From positions 186,001 through 250,000 of the forward strand of contig CAJQUW010004443.1 in the NCBI GenBank assembly GCA_907163375.1: 64,000 nucleotides of DNA. Direction: 5' to 3'. The notes below the pieces were generated by a model. That model did not search any database, had not been told where the DNA came from, and saw only the letters and a program-made list of their open reading frames with translations. Each line of letters opens with the position of its first letter. The stretch's first letter is position 1. This DNA is from Prostheceraeus crozeri (taxonomy: Eukaryota > Platyhelminthes > Polycladida > Euryleptidae). Positions 46,061 through 56,725 of the stretch are shown here, in pieces. A program made the translations under genes and the position numbers.

Positions 46061-48877
46061 TTACAAGGAATCGTTGTACAGTTTGCTACAGCAAAAAAAG
46101 AAACCATTTGCAGCTCGAGCTGTTTTAACAGAAGCCAAAAGTAAACGTCCACTCCTTTCAGATACCTGTGGCAACAAATTGTATAAAAGGTGATTTGAGT
46201 CTGATAATATGTTCTTGAAAAGGCGCATAGCTAGAAGTCTGCGTCTTTCACACAAGTTTAACATATTACAATCGTTGCAATGTGAAATTTCGTAACCATG
46301 AATTATTCTGAAAGCTCTCTTACAAAATCGAAACAAGGACTTATCTAAATATACACCAGGTCGAAAAAATACTTGAGAAGCATATTCAAAACATGATCGA
46401 ATGATAGCATTATAAATGTCGACGAGATCATTGTAAGACACAACTCCTTTCAACACTCTTAAAACATACAGACGTTTAGACAACTTCTTAATCAAATAGT
46501 CAAAGTGGTCAGACCAGCTTAACTTATTGTTAAAAATAAGACCAAGAATCTTCAATTGATGGACGTTATCAAAACAAGGAACTGGGGGCAGGATGTGAGA
46601 TACTGTGACAATGTTCAAAACTTTCGATTTATTGCAATTTACAATCATCTTATTTTTTGTACACCAATTTCTAAAATGACAAACTTCATCATTTACAATT
46701 GATAAATCGCCAAAGTAACATTTCTGAACAGGTATAATTAAAGTTACATCGTCAGCATACTTCACAATTTTGTTGGCTGGATGATACGCTTTGTAAGAAG
46801 ACATGTATACAGAAAAAAGGTAAGGCCCCAAAATGGAGCCTTGTGGCACTCCACTCGTCACACTTAAAAAAGAACTTCGGATGATGCCAAGCTTCACACA
46901 TTGTTGTCTACCATGAAGGTAGTTCTCAATCCATCTACACAGATGATGACAGTCAGCAGAGAAAAGATCATACAACGTTTTGATTAATAAAGAATGTGGA
47001 ACAGATTCGAAAGCATGGCTTAGGTCGAAAGTGACAATACGAACGGCACCAATTTCATCATGATCTAAAAGGTTAAATACAGTTTCTTGCAAATAAATCA
47101 AGGCACATGTTGTTGATGAATTTTTACGATATGCGAACTGACAAGAATCGTACATAGATAAAATATGGTCGATGTATCTGTTCAGTACAATACGTTCAAA
47201 AACTTTACTAACAATTGGTAGAAGAGAAATAGGTCTAAGATTGTCTTTACAAACAGGATATGACTTCGGTATGGGAATGACGTCTGCTTTCTTCCAATTT
47301 CTTGGAACAATTGTGCTTTTAAAGGAAAAATTATAAATAAATGACAATGGTTTACAGATATCAGAAGCCGCCAGTTTCAGTACCGTGGGTGAAAGACCAT
47401 CGCTACCACTTGCTTTATTGGTCTTCAAATTCTTCAATAAGCACAAAACATCTTTATCACCACAGATATCATAAGAAATACATTCAGAAGTATTGTCAGA
47501 TACAAGGAAAGTATTACCATTACTAGCGTCAGGCATGAAAAAATTAGAAAATTGCTTATTTATTTCTTCAACAGCTTCAGTCGCGTCGGAAAAAAGAGAC
47601 AAAAGTTGTTTGGTAGAGTTGTCGTTCTTACACCGTACTTCGTTGACTACTGACCCGATGCCTTTAGACGATTGTTGCATTTTTCTACTCCATAGTACCT
47701 TCGACTTATAAATTTCTGACTTTACTTTTGCTTTGTAGTGGTTGTAGAGATTGAAGTCATTGTTCCTGTAAGCCTGCCATCTCTTGTTGATCAATTCTAA
47801 AACAACAGGTGTGATCCACGGTTTTGTCTTTCCAGTTATTTTTACAAATGACACTGGAATAGTTGACAATGCTCGATTAAATAGATAATAAAAAATTTGA
47901 CTACTCTCATTTACATCAGTTGACTCATAGATGCTCGACCAATCAGTTTCAGACAACTTTCTACAAAAAGCATCGGCGTGCGACTTACGTAAGTCATACA
48001 CTTTCAGCAACGCCGTATTTCTACTAACATGTATTTTCTTTGAAATAAGAACAATCTTATGCGAATTCTTAGCAACACCCAACGAAGGAGCAGTCTCAAC
48101 CTTTAAGTGATCGACAAGCGGTCTTTCACAATACACTTTATCAAGAGTGGCATTCAAAAACGTAGGTATATCAACAATATTATCCAAGTCAAAGTTTTGA
48201 CTTAAAAATGACATATCGTGTCTATTAAAGTCACCACAAATGAAAAGCTTGGCATCAGGATTGATTTGAAGAACATTATCTAAGGATTTCACAATGAATT
48301 CACGTATTTCGCGAAAAATGTCAATTCTTAAATTAGGTGGAATGTATAAACATAACAAATATGATCTCTCTGGGTCGTGAAACTGAATCAGATTGTACTC
48401 AAATCCAGATGGTCGAACGATGTTGTGATTGAGACATACTGAACTGGGTTGGGTATGAATCGAAGCGTAGATTAGGACTCCCCCACCTCGACGGCAATCT
48501 GTAGGGTCATCTTGACGATCATTTCTGAAGATCTGAAAGCCATCAATTTGTAGAAGGCTGTCATCAATTTCTGGAGTTAACCAAGATTCTGTTATGCATA
48601 CAAAGTTCGGTTTGGTAGAAATGACCATGGCTCTCAGCTCATCCAATTTAAAGAATACTGATTGAGCATTACACAATAATAACCAATACTTTTCGTCTTG
48701 AAATGTTTTGCATGTAGGACCACAATTGATTCGACGTGAAAGAATACATGGTGAGAATGTACTGAGTGAAACCAAAAACTTAGATATGAATCTGACAGAA
48801 TCAGAATAAAAGGTGAACAAAAACTTGAGAACATCAGACAAACTTATAGTCGATTGATTACCAAAGAAGGCATGCAT
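46061..48877 (-). CDS. LINE ORF2: endonuclease and reverse transcriptase
   Basis: A single open frame of 938 residues from ATG (MHAFFGNQSTI). The N-terminal apurinic-type endonuclease (about residues 65-275) has LLCNAQSV, CITESWL, RRGGGVLIYA, FICGDFNRHD and a TLDKVYC region; at the usual SDH position it reads NSH, so a catalytic aspartate seems replaced. The reverse transcriptase has LRPISLLPIVSKVFERIV, FDLSHAFESVP, SGVPQGSILGPYLFS and the catalytic KYADDVTLIIPV. The tail has LGLIFNNKLSWSDHF and SCFEYASQVFF. It would nick target DNA and copy its own RNA there. No stop or frameshift was seen. Confidence 0.93.
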   Translation of the reverse strand: MHAFFGNQSTISLSDVLKFLFTFYSDSVRFISKFLVSLSTFSPCILSRRINCGPTCKTFQDEKYWLLLCNAQSVFFKLDELRAMVISTKPNFVCITESWLTPEIDDSLLQIDGFQIFRNDRQDDPTDCRRGGGVLIYASIHTQPSSVCLNHNIVRPSGFEYNLIQFHDPERSYLLCLYIPPNLRIDIFREIREFIVKSLDNVLQINPDAKLFICGDFNRHDMSFLSQNFDLDNIVDIPTFLNATLDKVYCERPLVDHLKVETAPSLGVAKNSHKIVLISKKIHVSRNTALLKVYDLRKSHADAFCRKLSETDWSSIYESTDVNESSQIFYYLFNRALSTIPVSFVKITGKTKPWITPVVLELINKRWQAYRNNDFNLYNHYKAKVKSEIYKSKVLWSRKMQQSSKGIGSVVNEVRCKNDNSTKQLLSLFSDATEAVEEINKQFSNFFMPDASNGNTFLVSDNTSECISYDICGDKDVLCLLKNLKTNKASGSDGLSPTVLKLAASDICKPLSFIYNFSFKSTIVPRNWKKADVIPIPKSYPVCKDNLRPISLLPIVSKVFERIVLNRYIDHILSMYDSCQFAYRKNSSTTCALIYLQETVFNLLDHDEIGAVRIVTFDLSHAFESVPHSLLIKTLYDLFSADCHHLCRWIENYLHGRQQCVKLGIIRSSFLSVTSGVPQGSILGPYLFSVYMSSYKAYHPANKIVKYADDVTLIIPVQKCYFGDLSIVNDEVCHFRNWCTKNKMIVNCNKSKVLNIVTVSHILPPVPCFDNVHQLKILGLIFNNKLSWSDHFDYLIKKLSKRLYVLRVLKGVVSYNDLVDIYNAIIRSCFEYASQVFFRPGVYLDKSLFRFCKRAFRIIHGYEISHCNDCNMLNLCERRRLLAMRLFKNILSDSNHLLYNLLPQVSERSGRLLLASVKTARAANGFFFCCSKLYNDSL

Positions 48878-48880
48878 TTG

Positions 48881-49694
48881 TCAAAACATGTGTTTTGAAA
48901 TGTCAATGCGATCAATTTCATTTCCATTTAACATCAATTTATCATTTTTTATGTACAAACGATCACCATCACATAGTTCATCTCTCATGTCTTTCATCCG
49001 CTGGCGCAGTCTGGACTCTTCTTTTCTGATTAGGAAGGAGGAGTCTTTATTGACGTAAATCTTTCCAAATAATCTACTGGTCTCCGAAGGCTCTCTGAAC
49101 TTCTTTTGTTTAAACAAAAAATCGTTACGTGTTGTTCTGTCAGAAAATTTTACAAGAAGTGGTCTGATTTTATCGTTCTTCTTTCCAAGACACATAACAG
49201 ATTCGACATGAGGAGTATCATCAGCGACTGGATCAATCAATCGAGAGAGATGTTTGACTTTATCGATGTCAGTGTCAAGTACCACATCAGTGAACAGAAT
49301 ATCATTTTCTGGAATACCATTTATGATGACGTTGTTGGCCTTTTCTCGGCCTCAATCTTCTCAATATAGATTTGCTGGTTTACAATAGCATTCCTCATGG
49401 CACCGATTTCATTATCTATGCGAACCTGATCGGCAGAGACAAACTGCAGAGTTCGTTCGATGGTTTCGACCTTTTCCATCACACCGGAAATCTTAGCACT
49501 AAGATGCTAAGGAGTTGCTGGAGAAGATTTTTTATGTCGTTGTTATCATCATTTAGTGTGGTGGTTTTTGTTGGGGCCTTGTCCTTCTCAATGGCGTCTT
49601 TGACTGCTGAAAGAAGCTGGTCTTTATTTAGTTTGCTCAGTTGAGTAGCTGACATACGACGTACTTCATCAAAGTGCACGGGTTGCACAGGCAT
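48881..49694 (-). pseudogene. LINE ORF1, frameshifted
   Basis: ORF1 begins near 49694 (MPVQPVHFDEVRRM), passes a heptad-like stretch (coiled coil likely) and changes frame near 49495. It ends with a nucleic-acid-binding region (VMCLGKKNDKIRPLLVKFSD, then ESRLRQRMKDMRDEL) and stops at TGA 48883-48881. ORF2's ATG follows after only three bases (TGA CAA ATG), so ORF2 may be made by termination-reinitiation. Family role: RNA-binding chaperone of the LINE particle. Confidence 0.75.
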
Positions 49695-50110
49695 TTCACA
49701 AAATAGCTTTCAAAAGAAAACGTATAAATTCGTATCAAAACGGAATCGAACTCGACGATCTCGGACAGCAATCAGCGACCGTTTCCAAACGACTACGAAC
49801 GCACTGAGTAACGAAAACTATCAGCTGCTACTTATTCCTGATGTCGTGAATTCGCCTGCATGACGTGTACAATTCGATTTCTGTGTCACCACCCACGAAC
49901 CAAAGACAACGTACTGCTGAAGTGTCCAACTGTGATGAAATGTGAGCAGAAATCAACGCCAACGGACGAGGAATACCAAAAATCGACGTAATCCACTGAG
50001 GAAAACTGATGTGATGAACAAATTCCTGGTTCATTTTTCATTCGTCTTGTGGAAAATCAAGACTGAACAAATTATTTCTAAAAATCCTCTGCCAGATCTA
50101 CTGCTAACTT

Positions 50111-50594
50111 TAAGATAATTTTTAATTGCATTTAATTTTTGTCATGTTGAAACTTGTTCTCATGATGTGAATTTTTTGCGATATCAAATTTGATTATTTG
50201 CTGGATGATACACCATATTAATACCACGAGCTGGACGTAAAAAAACAGCAAGGTGGTGATTACTCATATTCAATGACCTTGTTAATGTTAAGTATTTAGA
50301 AAATATATGGATTAGTTAATTATTCAATGCATGTCTACAGGAAAGAAGTCTGGTATATCTCGTCCAGGTAAAGAAGAATTCATCAGAGTGCTATGTAAGT
50401 AAATGAAGCTTGGCAAGCTATGGACACACATAATAACTGATATTAAATGAAATGTTAATTTGGACGATTGCGATATGCTTCTATGAGTTTGCTGATAGAA
50501 AGAATAGGATTTTTAAAACTTCTAGTGTGTAAAATAATAATTTTGTTGAACAGAAAAATTCATGATTCTTGCTAGGAAAATCAAATATTCTTAC
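50111..50594. other. Intron DNA, no gene recognised
   Basis: Short AT-rich stretch between the inverted-repeat element and the PDHB exon at 50595. Nothing recognised. Confidence 0.4.
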
Positions 50595-50705
50595 CTTCAC
50601 GCTCTATCTTCGCTTTTCCAATAGGAATGACGAATTCCGATGACAATGCTTCATTCGGCATGTCAAAGTTGACCCCATACATTATTTCGTTCTCCAAACA
50701 GACCA
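50595..50705 (-). CDS. PDHB: PDHB internal exon
   Basis: A 111-nt exon that completes the split valine codon and encodes [20 protein letters not shown], then [16 protein letters not shown]. The LENE-(I/L)MYG and [10 protein letters not shown] segments are conserved in E1 beta and mark the end of the pyrimidine-binding domain and the linker to the C-terminal transketolase-like domain. The acceptor is ATCATTCAG before 50705 and the donor is G|GTAAGA after 50595, again phase 1. The exon stands alone between a palindrome-rich intron to the right and a LINE-filled 6.1-kb intron to the left. Confidence 0.95.
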
Positions 50706-51044
50706 CTGAATGATAAAAATGTCATTTATCAATATCAAGAATTACAATAACTGAATTGCATCGCAATGCAGTATCAAGAAATGCATAAAAACGACTATTA
50801 CGCATACCGGAATGCATTAATTTAAACAGCAACATAACATAAATTTAGCGCAAAGTTTTATCATTGGCTTGGAATTTGCCACATCATGGGAACATTCAGG
50901 AAATTTAGTTTGATATCTTGTGCTGAAACACATCTTTATCAAAACATTATACATACTTATTGAACACATATTTGATTAAAACAATTCATTTTCAACAAGT
51001 AACCTGGCAATTGATTAATTTATGGACCTGCGTTAAAGGAGTGC

Positions 51045-51170
51045 CTTCCTGACTAATCACGCTCTCAACAGATGGTCTAGTGTCCTTGTTGTTACAGGAC
51101 CTGCTTGCACCTCCTCTAGCGATGTCGCTGGTTCAAACCAACCCACGAGTGATGAGTCCGAAACATGTCT
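51045..51170 (+). repeat. tRNA-like repeat, copy 1
   Basis: CTCTCAACAGATGGTCTAGT ... GTCGCTGGTTCAAACC: an A-box-like TGGTCTAGTG and a B-box-like GGTTCAAACC about 70 nt apart, as in a class II (Leu/Ser) tRNA. A related copy is at 52018-52110. Probably a SINE family. Confidence 0.4.
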
Positions 51171-51185
51171 CGTGGTGGCTATATC

Positions 51186-51805
51186 TTCAGAAAAGTCATT
51201 TCTTCTTCTTCGGGTACACATTCATATTAATAGCCACCAAATTTTCGCCTTACGGCTTTGTCAAGGTGTGATAAATGCATGCAATCAATCATTGCAGAGC
51301 ATTATCAACAACGGACAGTCAATCGATTAAGATATAGGAAGCAATTATGGTGAATGCGATCTACAATATTACTACTGATATGAAATGAAAGTAACATGAG
51401 CAATTAAGAAAATGAAGTAGGGACGTTAAAACACTCCCAATAACAATACTGTGTGAAAAAATATTAGGCAACACGTAGAAGAAGACTAATGAATGGGTGC
51501 ACCGGTGCTTCTCTACGTGTTGTCTAATATTTTTTCACACAGTATTGTTATTGGGAGTGTTTTAACGTCCCTACTTCATTTTCTTAATTGCTCATGTTAC
51601 TTTCATTTCATATCAGTAGTAATATTGTAGATCACATTCACCATAATTGCTTCCTATATCTTTATCGATTGACTGTCCGTTGTTGATATTGCTCTGCACT
51701 GATTGATTGCATGCATTTATCACACCTTGACAAAGCCGCAAGGCGAAGATTTGGTGGCTATTAATATGAATGTGTACCAGAAGAAGAAGAAATGACTTTT
51801 CTGAA
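51186..51805. repeat. 620-bp near-perfect palindrome
   Basis: Arms 51186-51479 and 51512-51805 are inverted copies with only scattered single-base differences. The 32-bp spacer itself contains the palindrome GCACCGGTGC. The arms have no net length difference, so all pairs share one centre at 51495.5. No coding domain. Inverted copies of CAACAAGTA(A/G)CCTGGCAATTG lie further out at about 50993-51012 and 51881-51900. Confidence 0.9.
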
Positions 51806-52017
51806 AATGCAACAGCCCGGGTACGAGGAGAACCCAACCTTCCTTATGTGGCTATATCTGTTGAGATTTGATAAATTTAACAATTGCCAGGCTACTTGTT
51901 GAATTCATGTAATAAGTTTTGCCTCAATATCTGACGGAGCAGCAAGTGGATGCAGAATGCAATCCGCCCTTCACGTGCCTGCTGCGTTAATGCTAAAGCA
52001 GTGGCTTCCTACACGTA

Positions 52018-52110
52018 GCTGATTCACACTCTCAACATATGGTTATAGGGCATGGAAGTCCTCTAGCTCCAACGTCGCTGGTTCAAACCTACCCACAACT
52101 GATGAGGCCC
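52018..52110 (+). repeat. tRNA-like repeat, copy 2
   Basis: Matches copy 1 at CTCTCAACA, CCTCTAGC and GTCGCTGGTTCAAACC, same orientation, on the other side of the palindrome. Confidence 0.4.
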
Positions 52111-52524
52111 ATCTGGTAGTGATTTCTAATGACGAGGGCGAAATTGATCGCTCTGAAACATTTACGAAACTCAGACATGTAATATTTTTGCAAACAATCT
52201 TGGAAATTTCTATAATTCTGTATTGAAGACTGCATAATTACAATCTTGTACACATTCCACACACACACACATCTTACAGATCTATTTCGTGTAGAAAATA
52301 CTCTTATCAAGATGTTTTTAACCAAGCTCAAAAGCGACTTCTTACTCTCCATCATAACACAGATTTTACCACCCACTAGTCAGTCAGTCAGTCAGTCAGT
52401 CAGTCAGGAACGAATTATATTTGAGTGACATTTCACATGTTTACACGTCTCAAGGCCACTGTACAAAATTTCATCAAAATTATGATAATAGAAGTATGTA
52501 AGTAAAAAGCATTTAGTACAAAAA
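52111..52524. repeat. Intron DNA with microsatellites
   Basis: A CA run at about 52258-52271 and a (CAGT)n run at about 52377-52407. Nothing else recognised. Confidence 0.7.
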
Positions 52525-53229
52525 TTACGTATAACAGGATTTTAAGAAATGCTGCTTAATTGATTTCTTAAAAATATGCGGTTCAGAAATGTTCGTTATA
52601 TGCGGTGGTAATGAGTTCCATGTACGAGAGGCTTGCACACAAAATGAACGTCCCCCGATAGTTGGGCACTTTACCCGAGGAACAATTAGTGATTGTGTTG
52701 TTGAGGATCGAAGACCAGGGCGTCTTGAAGAAGTGTATTTGAAGTCGTGGGCCAGGTAAGAAGGAGCTTTTCCATGAAAACATGTATGTGTCAACGCAGC
52801 CAGCCTATAAAGCGGATGGATGTCCGCAGGAAGCCAACCCAGATCTCGAAGTAGAGGACCTACAGATGAAAAGCGTGAAGTTCCAAAAATCAAACGTGCA
52901 CTAGCATGTAACACGGATTGAAACTTGTTAGAGAGTTTACGTGGAATACCGGCCAGGATAGAATTACAAAAGTCGAGGAGAGGCAAGACCAGTGATTCTA
53001 TTAGTTTGATAAGGAGAGGACGAGACAGAGAGCGGCCGATGGAACGTATCTGTCGCAAGACACCAAAACACAAGGATGCAACATGAGTCACATGAGCACG
53101 AAAAGAGACCTCCGAGTCTATGATAACACCAAGACAGCGAAAAGACGAAGATGGTTTTACCATATGATTTCCAACACGAATGGAGTCATTAGGAAGGGAT
53201 GAAGCACGACGGGAAGATGAACACCACAT
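52525..53229 (-). pseudogene. LINE ORF2 3' fragment (CR1/L2-like), 5'-truncated
   Basis: An open 234-residue stretch covers the end of a LINE reverse transcriptase and its tail: FRCLGVIIDSEVSFRAHV, SLVLPLLDFCNSILAGIP, SVLHASARLIFG, LRDLGWLPADIHPLYRLAAL and RTWNSLPPHI. These match the D(Y/F)CNS-LAG-P / LHWLP / WNSLP tail of CR1/L2-group elements. It begins abruptly near 53230 by 5' truncation; no stop breaks the fragment. Differs from both other LINEs here. Confidence 0.85.
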
Positions 53230-53872
53230 TATCTCGCATTTTATCTCACATTATCTCGCACTAGTCAGAGTAGTGCAGTTACTTGCATTTTATCGCAGTT
53301 ACATATCCTAATAGAGCATTTCGGAATCAAGGCACACATTACACCAGCCCAGCCAACAAAGTGTCAAGCTTGGGCAATTGTCAGAAAACTTGTTCATTCC
53401 TGCATCAAATGTTGAAATATATTGCTGGTAATTAAGAGGCCTTCAATCAACGAGCTAATGAAGAAATTTAAATATGTGGTAAAAAAGAGTGGTGATGGTG
53501 CCGTTCGTGATTTATTTCATGTAGAATAAAGCTTCAGCTTCAGTTTAATATTATATTTGTTGGTATCAACCCAATTTCTTGACAATTAAACCCTCGTGTT
53601 CGCCTCTCTAGCAATCCAATCCATGTATAGACGAGAATAATACCGGTGCACTTCCACTAAGTCAGCTTTGAATTAAATCTTCAGGCGCCTCTAGACCAGC
53701 CTATGTATGCTCATCAATTAATTAATGAAATATCAATTATGGCTTACAATATTATGGCAATAATGGCATTTCTGAAAGAATGTTTAAAAAATACAATTTC
53801 GCTGTTTAATTTTTTTTCTTTCGACAATGCAGCGATTATCATGTTGACAACATCAACTTCTGTTGGGAGATA
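53230..53872. other. Intron DNA, no gene recognised
   Basis: Short direct repeats of ATTATCTCGCA near 53226-53262 lie at the truncated LINE end. AT-rich beyond. Confidence 0.4.
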
Positions 53873-54036
53873 TATGTGAGAGTGCGATTAAATGCATAAA
53901 GTTGCAGGTAAAAATTCATCAAATATTGTGTTTACCGATAGTGAGACGTGTCCTAAGTCTAAATTTGTTTAGTTTCATAAAAAAGGTGCATGAACACATG
54001 ATAGTATGACCTGAAGACATTGTATACCAAACATTA
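53873..54036 (+). repeat. Interspersed repeat, copy 2
   Basis: Direct copy of 22669-22797 with about 30 extra bases in the middle. Ends near CCAAACATT. Confidence 0.7.
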
Positions 54037-54155
54037 GAACACTGAAAGATCATTTATTGCATCTAACAAATTACAACAATACTCAAAGATAAAAATATGA
54101 AGTATAAAAAATCATGTAAACATATTGTATGACAAAATAAAGAAATCGGGACGGG

Positions 54156-54676
54156 TCAAGGCCGGGTCTCAGATCGCAACAATAGGGCTCTCGCATTGGA
54201 ACGCATTAGAGTCACCACGAGGCGTACGAATATCATGCAAGTTGCGTCAGTATTGGTAAGTCCAGATCTTATGGACAGCCTCGCCGACACTCGAGACAAA
54301 AAGTCGTTTGCATTCTTGCCCCATGAGCCGTAGGTCGTCACGACAATCGGGAGACAATGCCATCCCAACTCGTTACATTTTCCCTTATTTTTGGTAACTT
54401 TTCTCGACTCAGCATCGACAACGACATTCTCTGTGTTAGTGCTCGCTGCGAGAATATTTGTTTGATTCAGCGGATGCACAACAGTGATGCCGAGTGCCGA
54501 CGTCTGACCGAGATGCCACGATGGAAGCAAAATGTCAGCCGGACGACGATGGTCAGTGCCCTCTCCTCCACCTTGCTCAATCTGAGAGATAGATGACTTA
54601 TTTGACAAAGGCCAAAAATACAGTCCCTCAGTGCATTATGACGGCTGATAACGCCTGGACCGTACTTGCATGTCAA
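54156..54676 (-). pseudogene. Retroelement-associated nuclease-like domain, frameshifted relic
   Basis: In one frame CKYGPGVISRHNALRD (near 54670-54620), in the next RRPADILLPSW, ALGITVVHPL, CNELGWHCLPIVVTTYGSWG and TLMRSNARALLLR. This resembles the C-terminal part of some animal retroelement proteins, where a HALTC / RHN segment precedes RP-D-...-DVTVV and an LVVET-G-W region. I suspect a PD-(D/E)XK-like fold; the aspartate expected in DVTVV is glycine here (LGITVV). The element type is not certain and no neighbouring RT is left. Family assignment is inference. Confidence 0.5.
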
Positions 54677-55112
54677 TGCGTGATTAATATTTAATCCAAA
54701 TATTATGGATTTAGACTTATTTATAGATTAGACTTACCTGTCTGCTTATGACAGACAGGCGATCTGATCCGGCGCAAGCGCATTTTTGCAATAGTGAAGT
54801 GGTGCACAACTTTGTGCCAGCTGCCGGATTATACTGGCAAATCATTAATTACTGGTATTACATTGCCAAAGTGCAACATGAACTATAAACCGTATCAGAA
54901 ATCCAATTCAGAAAATTATAAATAATGACCACTATCGGTCATTTACAAAATGAATGCAAAATAAGTAAGTTAAATGAACAAACAAAGTGAGGATTTGTGA
55001 CGATTGATACAGCTTTGCGGTTCTTAGATAAAGTTGAAAACGTGGGGAGAAGGAGATAACCCAAAAGTACCAAAAAATGATCTAAACAGTGTTTTATGAA
55101 ATTTACAGATAC
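54677..55112. other. Intron DNA, no gene recognised
   Basis: AT-rich; a small CTTATGACAGACAGGC region at about 54752. No gene. Confidence 0.4.
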
Positions 55113-55585
55113 CGTATTTACTCTAATAAACGCCGCACTAGAAACATCAAGGAAGGTAGAGAATAATAGCTGTAGTACCATTGATAGCGTCACCCATTGA
55201 GTTAAAAAACGAAGATTTAATTATCATTAGTTATCAAACGATACAGGAATGCATGATGATGTCGCCTGGTGGTGCAGTCTATATTATGAATGAATAAGTC
55301 ACATAATAAAAGAATCACATTCAACCGTTTCTAAAACATAACCTATCCGAGAAGTTGCTACCTAATGTTGGCTGTCAGAGTCTGGAGAGCGGCTTTGTCT
55401 CTGGTTGTTGCTATACCGTGCCGACGAGCACCGAATCATATGACATTGAAAAACTGATCACGCTGAAGTTTTGTGAGTGTGAGCCCTGCCTTCAAGTGAC
55501 CGGGAGGGAAACGCAAATACAGGTATCGGCAATTCCAGGAGATTAGTCTCATGCTGTGTTCAATCGCTGTCGATATCACCACGAC

Positions 55586-56725
55586 TAGGGTTTCCAATCC
55601 CGGGATCCCGGGATCTCGACCCTATTTCCGAGATTAAAAATCCCGGGATTACGTCTTCGAGATCTCGAGGTATTTCGAGATATTTGAAAGATTTGCCCTG
55701 AGTTCCTTCTAAGTGACATAGTTAAGAGAGTCAATGGCTTTTTTGAAAATGCATCTAAATTTTTTATGTTACAAGTTTGATAAATTGCCAATGTGCTGTA
55801 TTTGCCGAGCCAGCTGGTTAAGCCTCGTTCACACGATGACACTAGTGTCGTGAAATTAGTGCCGAGGAGCAGCGCGAAATCTGGGCTAAATCAATGCCGT
55901 GACACAAACCGTTCAGACGCTTAATAAACAGTGTTGTGACACTGCTACTAGTATTGCTTCTGTAAACTGAAAATACTTCGTAAATTGATAGCTGAAAGAC
56001 AAATCACAACGATTTAAAATAACGACTGAAGGCCCGTTCAAGGCTCGTTCAGACAGAGCTAGGTTTGCGTTTTGCCGTCTTTGAGGGAAAAACCGTCGAA
56101 GAAACCGTCATTCAACCCAGTGAGTCTCCCGAATTCGCTCTATTGACAGGTCACCGGACTGCTACGGCAGCTGCGCTGTGTTGGTTTTCACACATCGACA
56201 ACGAATTGTGTCTCGGTGATTAATTGTTTTGTGAGATACTTGCGAGAAGTCTGCTGGTATTGGAAAAGTCTCCTCCTGCGAGGAATGATTCCCTCGAATC
56301 GTTGGTTAGGAAGGAACTGCAACAATTCAGTCTATCTCGAGACACAGGAATGATCCTCAAGCGGGTGAAACAAGTCCTGGAATCGATACCTCCAACATCG
56401 GTAGAATTCGAAAGGGCATTCTCGGCGGCCGGTTTGTTCTTAATGAAATTACGGTCGAGAATGAGTGATAACACAATTCAGTGTCTTACCTTACTTCGCC
56501 AATATTTTTTACGAGTTGACTAGTTTTACATACTGTAGATGTTTGTCTATTCACGTTGAAAGATATACATTTTACAAGCACGTATCGTCTTTTGAAATAT
56601 TTCTTGAAACTTAATGATTAAAAACATATACAGTATATATAAATTTCGATCGAGATCCCGGGATTGCGATTAGCCAGTCTCGAAAATCCCGGGATTGAGA
56701 AAACGGCTCGAGATTGTAAACCCTA
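55586..56725 (+). mobile_element. Internally deleted hAT transposon with perfect 8-bp TSD
   Basis: Ends TAGGGTTTCCAATCCCGGGA and ...GTAAACCCTA are inverted and followed inward by CCCGGGAT repeats and TCTCGA words. ACCACGAC directly flanks both sides (55578-55585, 56726-56733), a perfect 8-bp duplication. The termini resemble those of the hAT at 31958, so the two are related families. Only the 3' end of a transposase is left. Confidence 0.93.
56224..56523 (+). pseudogene. hAT transposase C-terminal remnant
   Basis: About 99 open codons ending in TAG carry the hAT dimerisation region (ESIPPTSVEFERAFSAAGLF, then LRSRMSDNTIQCLTLLR). The BED finger and catalytic core are gone by internal deletion of the element. 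Compare SVSSERAFSVSGNFARKIRN in the hAT at 35527. Confidence 0.85.

Larger units (their letters stand above)
45956..50000 (-). mobile_element. CR1-like LINE with two ORFs, nearly full length
   Basis: Minus-strand non-LTR retrotransposon with a 5' region near 49700-50000, ORF1 (frameshifted), ORF2 with endonuclease and reverse transcriptase, and a 3' tail of TTACTA repeats at about 45956-45977. It fills much of the 6.1-kb PDHB intron and has the same orientation as PDHB. The 5' boundary is approximate. Confidence 0.85.
45477..50110. mobile_element. Inverted-repeat element split by a LINE
   Basis: AAGTTAGCAGTAGATCT at 45477 and its inverted copy ending at 50110 begin arms of about 110 bp (45477-45585 and 50001-50110), around 90% identical by eye. 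Between them lie a hairpin (45668-45955) and a LINE (about 45956-50000). Without the LINE the element would be about 0.6 kb, MITE size. No target duplication found. Confidence 0.6.
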
